From: Stichopus chloronotus
Lineage: Eukaryota > Echinodermata > Holothuroidea > Aspidochirotida > Stichopodidae
Length of the DNA: 64,000 nt
Assembly: GCA_021234535.1 (NCBI GenBank)
Contig: CM037850.1
Coordinates: forward strand, 15,065,114-15,129,113
Direction: 5' to 3'
Shown here: in pieces, positions 1 to 11,643 of the stretch
How the letters are laid out: the number at the start of each line of letters is the position of its first letter
Position numbering within the stretch: position 1 is the stretch's first letter
Program-made: the position numbers and the translations under genes
Notes under the pieces: generated by a model
Database searches by the model: none
What the model was told of the DNA's origin: nothing
The model's input: the letters and a program-made list of their open reading frames with translations, nothing else

Positions 1-1526
1 CCCCCTCCCCCAAAGAAAATCGGGTAGGTACCGTAGGCGTGATGGGAAGGGGTGTCGTATGACTCGAGAGAAAACTGGTGAAAAGTTTAGTCCGTCCGGG
101 GCTGTGCTCATTTCCATATCAGCGAACGAGTAAGACATCGGCAAAAGACTTGACGTCGACCCAACGTCGATGGACGTTGAATCGTCCCAACATTGATTCG
201 ACGACGCATCGATTTGCAATATGTGAATATTTGATATCAAGTTCCCCCACAGGCCTGGTCAACGCTCTGGGCCTGAGAAGGTCTATTTATAGCATGCTTA
301 CGATAGCCCAATTGCTGGTCGGGAGTGTTGGTCGGTAACGCTAGTCGGTATGTTTGGTCAGTCCAAAATGTTAGTCGGTCAAACTTGTCCGTCGAAACTG
401 TCTTGTCTGTCAATGTTATTCACTCTAGTCCGTTCAACTATTCTAGTCAGTGAAGAAATATCACTGATCGGTAATTAACGGACTAATATCACCGACCAAT
501 TTGGTGAGCTTTGGTTAGTCCGTAGCGACTGACCAATCTATGGACTAACGCAATCGATGGTCAGTGACGTCTGTGACTAGTTTAAGTTTTCAGTGAGGAG
601 TCTCACAACCGTGTCATGAATACACAATGGCTAAGTATGCAAATTTGTGACGTTAAGAGATGGACTCCCATAATTTGTCCCTTGTTAATCCTTTGTTTAT
701 GTAACCTTTATTTCAAGGACACTTGAGAATTTTTTATGCCCAGAGGGTTCATTTTGGAAGCATGTATTTTTCCTAAAATAATATCGATATAACTTACCAA
801 TGTGAAACTCAGTAATTAAGTAATGAAGAGCCAAAATGTGTAGGTTTAACAAAAGAAAAACTGACACTGTCCAACACTCCACGTCATCTGTTTTGCATTT
901 TTTTTTCAAATTTTGGAAAGTCATATCTCAAAAAGGTAATAGATATAAGCAAAATTCAAATGGATTTTCACTCAGGATTTTACTTGGAAAATTTTGAGTG
1001 AATGGTACACTTTTCTAGAAACAACCTTTAAGTGTATCTCGATTGAAACAGTAGAGGTAACCAACTGTAATCAGAAATTACAGTGAAAAAACAAAAACAG
1101 GGATATATTTTTTATCCTGATCCCCGGGTCTGACATACTGCAGACGGTACAACTTGCAACTAGTCGAGTAGTTTCGATTTCAATGATTGGAATATAAGAC
1201 TAAAAGTTGATGAATATCTCCATTATACCGCTTTATATACTGTAAAATGTTTTTGTTCCTTTTGGGGATTCATTGTAAATGTCATTTCAAATTAAAAGCT
1301 AAATCCCTTACTATTTTACCCCTTCCTGTGTATGTCGGCTCTCTAACACCATTCCATGTGTAGCACCATACCATTTTGGTATAGACTTGTTAAGTTGAAT
1401 GGTAACATAGGATATATGTTAAAAGACGCAATTCCTGTTTGCTCCTGTTTCTTTTCAATTCTTACTGTGACTGCCACTGTTTTGTATGTAAATTCGAACG
1501 GTTCGTTCTTACCTCTTCGTCTTTAT
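1..1526. other. No gene; GGTC-motif-rich stretch at about 300-600
   Basis: No convincing exon is visible. Between about 300 and 600 the words GGTCGGT, GGTCAGT and their complements recur at irregular spacing in both orientations, as in short-motif-rich non-autonomous transposons. The first 300 bases contain repeated ACGTCGA/ACGTTGAAT words and an open frame (78-338) with no recognisable domain, which I do not call a gene. The remainder is AT-rich sequence without visible structure. Confidence 0.4.
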
Positions 1527-1537
1527 TCTTTGTTTTT

Positions 1538-3614
1538 ATCTCATCGCCCTATAGGGGCTAGATGAGATATTGTAGTCACTTGGCTAGTGGAGCTATATAT
1601 TGCACTGTGCACCCATGGGAGAATGGTTGCCATGGAAACGCTTGGAGTGGGTGAGTAGCGACACCCCGGGGTACCCCATGGTAGAGTGGCCATGGGTACA
1701 GGGGGGTCCTGTTGGGTGGTATAAATGAAAACGTGTCCGTGCCAATGCGTGTGAGTGTGTGCGTATGTGTGTTAGCGTGCGTGTGTGGGCGTGTGTGTGG
1801 GTGTGTGTGTGTGCGTCCGGACCTGTCAAAATTGTGGTTTTTCCTGAATAGTTTGAAAAGTGTATGAGCGATTAAGCTGAAACTTGGTAGGGTTGTGCAT
1901 GATGTCAATATGTGCGAGATGTAATAGTTGTATGGTAAATCGAGTCAAATTTGTTGATTTTTTGAGAAAAAAGCCAATTTTGCCCCAAAATTGGTATTTC
2001 CAGCATATCTTGCGAAGTATTTGAGTATTTACTGCAAAAGTTTGCGAAAACATACCTGAGAATGAAATATTCAAGGTATATCACTTTTGTAGTAAAAAGA
2101 GTGAAATTTGCTGAATTTTTTAGAAAAAAAGCCAGTTTTGCCCCAAAGTTCGTATTTCCAGCATATCTTGAGAACTATTAGATCAATGAACTTACTATTT
2201 TGTAAGTACGTACCTGAGAACACATTGTTCAACATAATATTGCTGTAATGGTAAATCGAGTCAAATTTTCTCGTTTTTGAGAAAAAAAGCCAATTTTGCC
2301 CCAAAATTGGTATTTCAGCATATCTTGAGGAATATTTGAGCGTTTAATGTAAAATTTTGCAAAAATTTACATGAGAATGAAATATTCAAGTTATAGCACT
2401 TTTGTAGTAAAGAGAGTGAAATTTGCTGATTTTTTAGAAAAAAGGCCAATTTTGCCCCAAAATTGGTATTTCTAGCATATCTTGAGAACTATTACACCAA
2501 TTAACTTAAATTTTTGTAAGTACTTACCTGAGAACACATTGTTCAACATAATATTACTGTAATGATAAATCCAGTGAATTTTGCTGATTTTTGAGAAAAA
2601 AAAGCTAATTTTGCCCCAAAATTTGTATTTCCAGCATATCTTGAGAACTATGAGACCTATTATCTTAAAGCTTTGTAAGGATTTACCTGAAAACACATTG
2701 TTTAATATAATATTATTGTAATGATAAATCCAGTGAATTGTGCTGATTTTTTAGGAAAAAAACCAATTTTGTCCCAAAATTGGTATTTCCAGCATATCTT
2801 GAGATTTGGTTGAGCATTTATGTAATATTCAAGGTATATCACTTTTGTAATAAAGAGAGTGAAATTTGCTGATTATTTTAGAAAAAAGCCAGTTTTGCCC
2901 CAAAATTTGTATTTCCACCATATCTTGAGAGCTAATTAGGCATTATACACAAAATTTTGCAAGGTTGTTCCTATGAACGCAATAATGAAGATACAGTATA
3001 TTACTCTAATAGTAAACTAGTGAAACTGTATGATTGTTTGGTAACAAACTTTGAGCCAGCATCTGGGTCAATACTAGACACCACCTTTTTAACTTTAGCC
3101 AAAACATCTTTAGCAGAACTGGCCCCTGTGGATAATGTCTTCTATGAGAACATTTTTGTAAGTCGAACAATAATTTTAGCAGAACCAGGCCCTGCACAGG
3201 TAAATAGGAGCCTTATGTGCAAATACCCATAGAGGGATGCTCTTATTATCCTGCCCCTAACTGTAACCACTTAGCCTAATTAACCTACATGGAATAACCC
3301 AATGTTATAATTGTGTTATGTAGCGTAGTATGCACAGATACTTTTGAGCCATCAGTTATCGTTATTTGAGCCTAGTAGCACCAGGCTATAACCTTAAGGT
3401 TGTTACCTAACAGTGGATATCAGTATTGAGATGCTTACCACCAGTTTATGCTTGAAGAATGTTTGCCACTCATTTACAACCAGTTCCCCGAACTATGTCT
3501 CTGTGTGATGTGGTTGCAGTAACTATTTACAAATCCCTATGTGCATGCGCTGTATTTAAGTCAATGCATGTTGGCTATGAGATATGCAACTCCGTGGATT
3601 GCCCTCTTGTTATG
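1538..3614 (-). mobile_element. Element A, copy 1 (complete, minus orientation) with internal 158-bp tandem array
   Basis: Read on the minus strand, this copy starts with AACAAGAGGGCAATCC, has a unique 5' region of about 600 bp (3612 down to about 2985), then a tandem array (about 2985 to 1840), a GT-type microsatellite (about 1810-1730), and a 3' end containing the palindrome-like GCCCCTATAGGGC. The 11-bp word TCTTTGTTTTT lies immediately outside both ends (1527-1537 and 3615-3625), as expected for a target-site duplication, although it is T-rich. Related copies occur at 18994-22450, 56014-58683 and as a solo 3' end near 13703. No transposase or reverse transcriptase is visible inside, so it looks non-autonomous. 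Its class is unresolved: the duplication argues against a classical Helitron. Confidence 0.72.
1840..2985 (-). repeat. Tandem array of about 158-bp monomers in alternating A/B order
   Basis: The word AGCATATCT starts at 2002, 2160, 2317, 2474, 2633 and 2791, giving spacings of 157-159 bp; a last, shortened unit has it degenerate near 2917. The monomers alternate. One type carries a segment around AAGGTATATCACTTTTGTAG, the other a segment around ACACATTGTTCAACATAATA. The array is therefore a higher-order dimer of about 315 bp. Small open frames here are repeat translations. Confidence 0.85.
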
Positions 3615-3625
3615 TCTTTGTTTTT

Positions 3626-4030
3626 GATTCCTTGCCGAAGGCAGGCAAGGAATCTATGCGATGGTGATGTCGTGTTTGTGTTTGTATGTGTGTGTTTGTA
3701 TGTGTGTGTATGTGACGGCTTTGCTTGTTTACACGAGATCTCAAGAAGGAAAAGTTGGACAGTTCTCAAACTTGGTACATAGATGCCCCATATTAAGAGA
3801 AAGAACCCTATTGCTTTTGGTGGAGGTCAAAGGTCATCTCGGGTCACCGGGGTCAAAACCTGAAAACCTTGTTTACACGATATTTCAAGAAGAGAAAGTT
3901 GGACAGTTCTCAAACTTGGTACATAGATGTCCCATATTGAGAGAAAGAATCCTATTGCTTTTGGTGGAGGTCAAAGGTCATCCGGGGTCACGGGGGTTAA
4001 AAACCTGAAAACCTTGTTTACACGATATTA
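3626..4030 (+). repeat. Family B repeat, copy 1: hairpin, TG tract and two 144-bp DR1-bearing units
   Basis: The element opens with a perfect hairpin: GATTCCTTGCC (3626-3636), a 7-base loop, and GGCAAGGAATC (3644-3654). A TG-rich microsatellite (about 3670-3715) follows, then units starting TTGTTTACACG at 3725, 3869 and 4014 (144 and 145 bp apart). Each full unit contains AGGTCAAAGGTCA (3824-3836 and 3968-3980), the consensus DR1 nuclear-receptor site. Relatives lie at about 39857-40450, 42830-43400 and 45021-45405. It abuts element A copy 1 through the TCTTTGTTTTT repeat. Confidence 0.8.
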
Positions 4031-6338
4031 CCCTAAAATTTGTTTTCAAAAAGCAGCAAAGTCTTGCTAATTTCATTCTGTTACAAGCTCCTGTAAAGAC
4101 ACTTTGAGCATAGCTATTACAAACAATAGGGAAAGCAAGTCGAAATTCTCCTTGGATTTCACAATTCACAAGAATATTACCACATAATCGAAATAGACCA
4201 ATCATGAGCTACAGTAACAGGGCATACTAACTCTGATTGGAGTGACTGCATTTTCCCTTGATTGGAAAGACAAACAACAATAAGTATCAACATGGTACCT
4301 GTGAGTTGATTAATGTTACCATCTCCCTGGCACTAATTTATCATATGGCACTTCACCGTCAAGAAAAATCATATCATTTCAGCACAAAGAAATGAGAGAA
4401 TTTATCAGAACAAAAAGGGGTTCATATTTTGGGCTTAAGAAACTAAACGAAAATGCACTTGTGAGCCCTTCTTCTTACAAGTGTGAATCAAACAGATGTC
4501 AGTTTTCAAACTGCTGTGTTCAAAATGTATTTTATCAAGGCAAGGAATCACAAAGCCTTTGGCTTTCTTGTTATGTTTTCGATCTTCGCTCTTCGTTTTG
4601 TATATAGGCCTACCTTGCTGAGCTCCCACTTCAAGTAAAGTCACTCGCCTGTAGAAATGGCCACATGCTAAGAATTGTTGGTCTGCACTGTTCATCTGTG
4701 TTTATTTCAATCCTATTTCCTGTACCGCGTTCTATAGTTGTCAATGTTTTGCACAATCATCATCATAACTAAAGTTAATTAGTAGGCTAGTCGATTAATT
4801 ATGAATGAAACAATAATGGTGAAAATTAACTCGACCTCTTTCAGACGTCTGTCTTTTATGGTTAACTGTGAGCTTTCTATTCAGCGAACTTGGGAACATT
4901 TCCCGATCAATCTCCAACTGCACTTGACAATGCGTAGCCTGCCGATGGGCAAAGTGAAACCAAAATTGCGATCCCAACAACGTTATTTTTTACTATGATA
5001 AACTCAATGCTAATTCTGAAAACCCCCAATACTTGTTGTTACTATAGCATTGAAATATCAGGTAAGCAGTAAACTTGATACAAACTAAGCCTGTTAGTCC
5101 ATGTAATTTTCTTCTTCTTTTTTAGAAACTGGAATTTATCAGAAAGAAATGAGATATCTAAGTTGCACGACAAAGTTTGTGTTTGCTTTCATTGGATGAC
5201 TTGATTTTACCTTAACAGTTATTGATGGTATGGGTGTCAAAAGTGTTTGTAAAGATTATGTCTAGCAATCGTATTTCAAACACAAAACGTGGGTTGTGAC
5301 ATTCTTTTCCCGGAATAGTCTTTATACAGTGTAAGCAGGAGAACAAAGCAAAATGCATCATCAATATACAGTAGTGACAAGGCGTTCAGGGGATTTCATA
5401 TCCGACCAGAATTTCGCCGGATGTGAGGATTTTTCCAAATCCGGATTTTTCCTTAAGTCCGAACGAATTTGCGGGATTTTTAGGTAAGCTACACAATGCC
5501 ATTTCATTTACTGCAAGTCTGAATTAGATAATATAATAGTGTGCTATTAATATTATCCAATGATAGGGCGTTATTCCTGGTCACAAACTTTCAACATGTT
5601 GAAGATCTTATGTCACACCCCACCCCCTCTCACTCCCATTCAGAAAAGAGAGGTAGGCGTGTAATTACTCACAGCAAGAGATTAATAATTTGTTTAACAG
5701 TTGAATTTGTTGACCAATATATCAACTCAAAGCTTACTAAATTCAACTTTTTACTAAATAAAAATATATTGAAATCCTCTACATGTCTCCAAACACATCG
5801 CAGGGTTATATAGAGCTTGAACAGTAGTGAGTATATACTGTACAATATATAATATCTTGAAGTCCTGACAATTTATCACATAACGTATACAGCAAATTAT
5901 TGTGGTACGTTTGTAGACTTCAAGGCAAAAAGTTTGTCGTTATATCATGTGAAGTACATTTTAGTGTGACTGCTTTAACGAACATTTTTCAAACCACATT
6001 TGTAGTTCTAACACTGCCGTTTCTTGTAAACTGACATCAGTAAAAGTAAGCATTAAGCCAAAAGACTGAGTGATTAGTTGACTATTAAAATCACCTTTAC
6101 AAAACGAGGATTCAAAACTGATTGAATATAGTTCCAATGATTCATGCATGAAAAAATGTTAACATTAGGTTACAAAGAGTACAGATTTTGGAAAATTTAC
6201 GAAGCAACTTCAACTTATTGTACACATAGATCTGACAACTAAAGTAAAAATGATTTCTTCTACATTGAGGTTGTTGTTAAATTGTTTAAATAAAAGTATC
6301 ATCTTTCTTGTAATCGGGACCTATCACTTTTCGATTAT
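4031..6338. other. No gene recognised
   Basis: AT-rich sequence downstream of the first TRIM gene. Around 5390-5480 the word TCCGGAT or close variants recur (ATCCGGATTTTT, GCCGGATGTGAGG), resembling a short degenerate repeat. The open frames here are short, lack domains and have no plausible splice context. I see nothing else to annotate. Confidence 0.4.
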
Positions 6339-8537
6339 CTACGTAAGAAGACCAAAACTGTACAATATACCTGTATCTTCTGTTGCCACTAACAACTTTT
6401 CCCCCTCTCCGGTTTCCAGTGTAGTTATACAACGTGAGTTGTTATCAGCCAGTCTTTTAGTTGCCAGTTGACGGTACTGTTGCCCATATTGTATGATAAT
6501 GCGCCTCCAATCTCCGTTAATATTCGCTGACCATAGAATATACACGAATTCATCGTTATCAGTACATGAACTTATCGGTCCCCAATTTCCCCCATAAAGA
6601 TTTGGCTTTTGCAGTTCATGCACAATCCTAACCTCTTCTTTATCATTGTTGATGACGTACGCTTTGCGACTAGTTCTGTCACATACTAGAAGATGGTCGT
6701 TGTGGACAGTAATGTAACCAACAGACTCTATCACTTCAGGAAGCATCATTGTATGAAGATAATTAAGCTGATAATCGAAAACGTATACATGAATGCTGCT
6801 GCTCCCTACGAGAATGTGCTGCTTGACAACATCGGTAGCTACGCACTGTAGTGAAGTACCTTCAGGTAATATATTGACGATATCAGTAATGTCTTCACTG
6901 TTGTAATTGCCATCGCGAACGTCATACAAACCTACTTCAGTTGGTCTACATATGGTAGCAATCTTATAAAGAGGAACAAACGAACAATAACGGAAAGGAA
7001 TGTCCTTCGCACTTTTCAATTTTTTAAATTTACTCTGTTTTAGTTTTTCACCATGTCGGTTTATGATTGTAATATGAGACTTCGAATGTGACGAATTGCC
7101 GCTGATTAGAATTCGGCCATCCCCTGTCTTTGTTATGTCTGATACCAAGTAACCTTTGGACTGAATGCCTTCAATTTCAACCATAGATTCTTCATCTTCA
7201 GTAATTGTGGTATTGTTGGCTGTAATGTTGGGCATTCTCACGAACTTAAGCTCAGACAAGGATTCCAGCTCAGGGAATTCTTTTTTCACATCCTCAATCA
7301 GAGAGTAACTCGCTTTGGTGATATCAGGAAGAAATTGTGCATCCGTCCAGTCATTTTTGGAACACAAAATGGTCGAGGTTGAAGTTGTAAAGTTCTCATA
7401 TCGTTTTATAACATGTTTATAATAGTCACCGATTTCTTGAATTAAGGTTTCCTTCTGTTTTCCAAGAGCTTCTAATGCTGTCATCTCGTTTTGTGAATCT
7501 GTTTCTAAGCGTCGGATGTCTTCATCAAGATTTCGATCTTTAAAGTCATGTTCTTCTTGATGTGCTGCGAAAACTCGATCGTAAGTCATTTCCTTGTCTT
7601 TCACAAGCTGATCATATTTTTCTCTCACATGCCTTAGTTCCGCTTCCATTTCTAGCTTTATCTGACGGATGTCAGTTTTCTTCTTATTTTCAACTTCATT
7701 TCTTTTACTTTCCAGGTCAATGCCATTCTCTTTCTTCTCGTCCGTCAATTTCTTGAGATATTGCTCATAATTAAAGCGAAGAGTCTTTTTCTCTTCGAAT
7801 AAATTGACTTTTAAAAGCTGACGGACATTTTCTACCTTTTGCGGAAACTCAAATAGTCTTTCTCTGTAATTTTTCAGCTCAATCATCTTCTCTAGCAAGT
7901 TTTCCCTTTCAGACTTTGCTAGTTTTGTCACTTCATGAAGCAAGTGGTCTTTGTGCTTTCCAAAAGTACAAGCCACACAGATAGGTAAATTGCCGCATGA
8001 CCCACAACACAATTGAGCAAGGTTCCTTGGGTGATCGTTGCATCTCGGGTCTTCGGTCAGAGAGGCAAGCTTGTCCAACGTTAAATTCTTTGTTTCAACA
8101 TGTTTTAAATCAAGGGTGTGTTGCTGATGATCATTTACCATCTTGTTAGTAAGATGGAATTGAAAGCAATTTTCACACAGAAAGTCATTACACTTAAAAC
8201 AGTAGGCCGTTACCTTCAGTTTGTTAGAACAACCAACACAGTCTCTAATTTCTTCATTTTCGAACGATTTCTGTAACTGAATAAATTGAAGCATACTTTT
8301 CATATGGAAATCGGTTTTAAACCCATCCACCCCTTCTTCCGGTATCTCACATTTGTTTTTGCAAAGAGGACATTCAAACTCAACCAACTGTACTTTGGAT
8401 TTCAGTATATCTTCGAGGCATTCCCGACAGAATCGATGTAGACATGGCAGCTGTTTAGGCTCTCTAAATTCATCTAAACAAATAGAACATTGAAAGAACT
8501 TCTCTTCCATGTCCTTCAGTGGAGTTGATGAAGCCAT
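6339..8537 (-). CDS. TRIM-family RING E3 ubiquitin ligase with C-terminal propeller-like domain
   Basis: A single open exon encodes 732 aa from the chosen ATG (8537). In-frame ATG codons further upstream would give 757 aa, but a likely 3' splice site (CAG at 8548-8550) just before the chosen ATG suggests a 5'-UTR intron, and MASSTPL leads straight into the RING. Domains: RING-HC near residues 15-60 (CSICLDEF, CLHRFCREC, CPLC), B-box 1 near 98-140 (CVGC, CFKCNDFLCENC), B-box 2 near 170-210 (CNDH, CCGSC, CVAC), a charged coiled coil to about 385, and a C-terminal region of about 270 residues with repeated beta-strand patterns, like the NHL/beta-propeller ends of TRIM2/3/45/56-type proteins. By family, it probably transfers ubiquitin from an E2 to substrates bound by the propeller. 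Orthology to a named vertebrate TRIM is not claimed. Confidence 0.9.
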   Translation of the reverse strand: MASSTPLKDMEEKFFQCSICLDEFREPKQLPCLHRFCRECLEDILKSKVQLVEFECPLCKNKCEIPEEGVDGFKTDFHMKSMLQFIQLQKSFENEEIRDCVGCSNKLKVTAYCFKCNDFLCENCFQFHLTNKMVNDHQQHTLDLKHVETKNLTLDKLASLTEDPRCNDHPRNLAQLCCGSCGNLPICVACTFGKHKDHLLHEVTKLAKSERENLLEKMIELKNYRERLFEFPQKVENVRQLLKVNLFEEKKTLRFNYEQYLKKLTDEKKENGIDLESKRNEVENKKKTDIRQIKLEMEAELRHVREKYDQLVKDKEMTYDRVFAAHQEEHDFKDRNLDEDIRRLETDSQNEMTALEALGKQKETLIQEIGDYYKHVIKRYENFTTSTSTILCSKNDWTDAQFLPDITKASYSLIEDVKKEFPELESLSELKFVRMPNITANNTTITEDEESMVEIEGIQSKGYLVSDITKTGDGRILISGNSSHSKSHITIINRHGEKLKQSKFKKLKSAKDIPFRYCSFVPLYKIATICRPTEVGLYDVRDGNYNSEDITDIVNILPEGTSLQCVATDVVKQHILVGSSSIHVYVFDYQLNYLHTMMLPEVIESVGYITVHNDHLLVCDRTSRKAYVINNDKEEVRIVHELQKPNLYGGNWGPISSCTDNDEFVYILWSANINGDWRRIIIQYGQQYRQLATKRLADNNSRCITTLETGEGEKLLVATEDTGILYSFGLLT

Positions 8538-8547
8538 GCTGGTGTAG

Positions 8548-8550
8548 CTG
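8548..8550 (-). promoter_or_regulatory. Probable 3' splice site upstream of the TRIM start codon
   Basis: On the minus strand the sequence TTATCGTCTGTTACAG ends here, ten bases before the ATG at 8537. It would place the start codon at the head of the coding exon, behind a 5'-UTR intron. The second TRIM gene has the same arrangement at 15453-15455, which supports this reading. Confidence 0.5.
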
Positions 8551-10869
8551 TAACAGACGATAAAGTTACGCAAACTCAAACTTGTTGTTTCATATATTTG
8601 TGCCATACACACACAAAACCCCTTTTAAAGACTGGGATCAAAGACGTGCATACCTTAAAAGGTCCAAACTGATCAATAGTGCCATTAATATTACATCGTA
8701 GACAGCTTTCTGAAGCTCTTCCTTTACGGCTCATTGTAGATACTTATACACCATGTGTTGAAAGAGAGTATTAATTTTATGTTAACCCATGTGATGGAAC
8801 ACACTTTTAACAATGGTCACACTCACACAACAAAGAAAAATTACGGATCCTCCCCTGCTTTATACGTCTAGAGTTCTAGATATTTCTTTCTATTTTTTCT
8901 GTGATTGACAGCAAACTTAAAGGCAAGTCACTCACCATCCTGAGCAACATTTTTGGTTGGTGGTCAACAAAATTCTCAATTGGTTCTGATTGGCAGCAAA
9001 TTCGACAGATACAGGGTGGCTGATATTGCATAGCATAGGAGCCCATTGTTTTGCTTACCCTTTCTGCGGGAGTTACAAACAGGCTGGTGGGGGGGGGGGG
9101 GGGCTGTAGAAGTAATTGGTTGCCAGAACTGAAACTGTCGGGGGGAGTCCTTGTCTTTAATATTTTGGTAACAACACGACGTCTTTCTGTTGTAGATGTC
9201 CAATGTATTAATCCGTACATGCGATAAATTTCTTACACATCGATCAATACTTTTAGAGTTATTTCCAAAGATACAGATAAGAAAATACGTCTGTAAACGA
9301 CTTAGTGTATCATCTTTCACCATTGGCCTTCTCAATAATCCATACGGGTATTGCAATTGCAAGGTATTTAGTCATTTCATTCAATATCTATACATCGTTG
9401 CTACTTAACTTGACGATGGACATTCAGGTAAAACGCACTGATTGTCTTTATTACATCATGTCGTTTTCCTCTAAAAACTAATCATGGAACAATACAATCT
9501 GACTTTTATCTTAATGAGACTGACAGTAATTATTCGCCACCGAGTGTCTTCTAAAGGCAATTCACATTGTTGCCAGTGTACGGGGGTCACAATGACATTT
9601 TGTTTGTAAAGGAATCAATTCATACGGCATACACTAATACACTGCTGTGTGCTGATTGTTATGCCACATGAGAAGATAACGCATGGAGCATATACTTTTG
9701 TGTTTAACGACAGCAGACTCAACAATTGAGATGACCTGGTTAGCAAAAAATTAATTGGACCAATAAATTAAAATGAAATTATTATCATGAGATCAGTGTA
9801 GTTTTATTGGTCTTAACGTACATCCAACAAGCTTATATGCTACTTTTTTGATTGTCAAAACATTCAACAATCATACAAAAAGGTCAGTTTTTATTACGTT
9901 CCATAATGCCTTCTTATGCTCTGAATGAGCACACATCTTACAGCTAATGCAGAAACTGTATAGCAGTTTTAACACAGTTCCATACCCTCTTTGAAAGTGG
10001 TTAGGAACCCGCTGTTGGTTTCAATTCCGGGAGTGTGACATTAATCCTCACAATTTTACACACACTTCACAAGGTAAAGTATACACAAATTACACATGGA
10101 ACAAAATTTACGACTTACCGTCAATTTCCCTACTCAGCTTGCCACGTTAGTAACAGTTACGCGTTTATGATTTGCTGCAACGAAATTCCCGTTTACTGAT
10201 TTTCCGTTGTACCGTTGTGGTTATAGTAACATTTAAGGAAGGAACTTAGGGATATCCGAATGAGTCAAACAGTGGACTTTGGATTTTTACACAATGATAA
10301 GAAAACAGTCCAAAATGAAACTACAAAGTAATGTCAACTTGGCACTTTCCAAATGATGTTTGCATTATGCTAAGCAGAAAGATGATAGGCACTTCATGCA
10401 GAGAGCATATGTTACTTTCGGTCTATTTAACGTGTAAGAACTAAAACCATCATAGGGAGAGACACCAGCACTGTTGACTGCAGGGAATATCTATTTATAT
10501 ACTGTTAATGCAGTGGTGTCTCCAGGATTTTGTGAGAGTAGGAGCGCCGTCCTTGTGGGGATCTCTCCCCGCTTAGCTTTCTCTGTGGGAAATTTTTTGT
10601 CTCAGAAGTTGACTCAGATGGGAATGTGAGCTTTTTCATGTGTCTGAGGAGTTCATTTGCGCTATAATAGCCTATTATCACATTTGTGGTGAAGGAAATT
10701 ACTCAATAATTTTTTTGTGAGGTGAAAATAGATGAAATGTACTTCGAAACTTGGGTAGAAATGATGAAAAAGTGAATTCATGATCAACAAATCAACAAAA
10801 GCTGTCTGTAGCAACTGAATCTTCTTTACCAGCCGTTGAAACAGTAAGATACATTTGCATCCATGATAA
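8551..10869. other. No gene; 5' flank of TRIM gene with a G15 run
   Basis: This stretch lies upstream of the first TRIM gene. It holds a run of 15 G at 9089-9103 and a segment at 8975-9003 with two CCAAT boxes in the gene's orientation. The open frames overlapping it have no domain. From about 9400 to 10870 I see only AT-rich DNA. Confidence 0.4.
8975..9003 (-). promoter_or_regulatory. Paired CCAAT boxes upstream of the first TRIM gene
   Basis: On the minus strand this reads as two CCAAT motifs, CCAATCAGAACCAAT, inside a segment that recurs nearly identically at 17259-17294, upstream of the second TRIM gene, where a 7-base insertion separates the boxes. It sits about 440 bp before the start codon. 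CCAAT boxes are known NF-Y sites; a promoter role here is inference. Confidence 0.35.
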
Positions 10870-10879
10870 TGAATGGTGT

Positions 10880-11175
10880 CAAAGTTTCTTAATCTGAAAC
10901 ATTTTCCTAATAGGTTGATTGAAACCACAAACTTTTATAATGGAACTATCAAAGATCTTATTACTCCCTTTATCTTTGTTATATATGTTAATGACGTTCG
11001 TGATGTATTTCAGAAGTGTTCCATGATCCGTTTTGATGATGTTACCAAAATTTTCCTTGTTGATGATATAGGTGTACTGAAAGGCACATTGGTAATGAAC
11101 TTTTAAAATTCTTTAGTTGGTTTTCAGACAACATACTACCTCTTTATGTAGATGAAACCAATTATTTTGCTTTCA
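10880..11175 (+). pseudogene. Degraded non-LTR reverse transcriptase fragment
   Basis: The plus-strand translation contains FVIYVNDVRDVF followed by MIRFDDVTKIFLVDDIG, then after a frame change WFSDNILPLYVDETNYFAF. The order resembles the LINE reverse transcriptase stretch (xLIYINDL, the ADDT block, then the WF..NKL..N..KT block). The catalytic dipeptide region is altered (VDDI) and the frame is interrupted, so this is a fossil. Family assignment within the CR1/Jockey/RTE group is not possible from so short a piece. Confidence 0.55.
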
Positions 11176-11501
11176 AAGAAGGGTTATTAACAACAATGTG
11201 ACATTAAATTGATCAATTAATGGAATTGCACTTAGAGGTCGTGTGGCATCAAAAAACGTGGCTTCATTCAACGTTGCAGAGTGAAACCGTGAATGAAAAT
11301 CCGTTCGAATTGTCTTTATATCTATTACTGTTAGTGATATAACTTTTCAAAGCTTGACCCAAAACGAACAATTGTATGCCCTTACACATGTTAACATGTG
11401 AAACTGCACTTTGAAAAAGGCAGAAATGTTTGCTTTTGACAACCACGGTACACGCTAAACCACTCCGGGAGGGCACTTGGGAAAGAATAAATGTTGCAAT
11501 G

Positions 11502-11516
11502 TGGGGGGGGGGGGGG
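11502..11516 (+). repeat. Poly-G run
   Basis: A run of about 14-15 G follows AATGTG. Comparable runs lie at 9089-9103 and 19501-19516, with C runs near 20399, 22704 and 27568. They could fold into G-quadruplexes or may have been extended by assembly slippage. Confidence 0.7.
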
Positions 11517-11643
11517 TGATGAGTGCAGGCAGGACTATCTAAGTAGAGTGGCACGCACAGTCAGCGCCCACGTTGACGAGGATAGTGAAAGGGAAACTTT
11601 GGCTCTGCAAACCCTCAGATGACCTGAAGCGGCAATTTCGGCA

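Noticed and set aside
1576..1908. Minus-strand open frame rich in threonine and histidine
   Set aside because: It is the translation of the GT microsatellite inside element A copy 1.
1840..2985. Possible CRISPR array from regular repeats
   Set aside because: Units are 158 bp with no separate spacers, and the sequence is eukaryotic; it is a tandem repeat within a mobile element.
1538..3614. Classifying element A as a Helitron
   Set aside because: It has a 3' palindrome and internal repeats like some Helitrons, but the flanking 11-bp duplication and lack of TC/CTRR ends argue against it.
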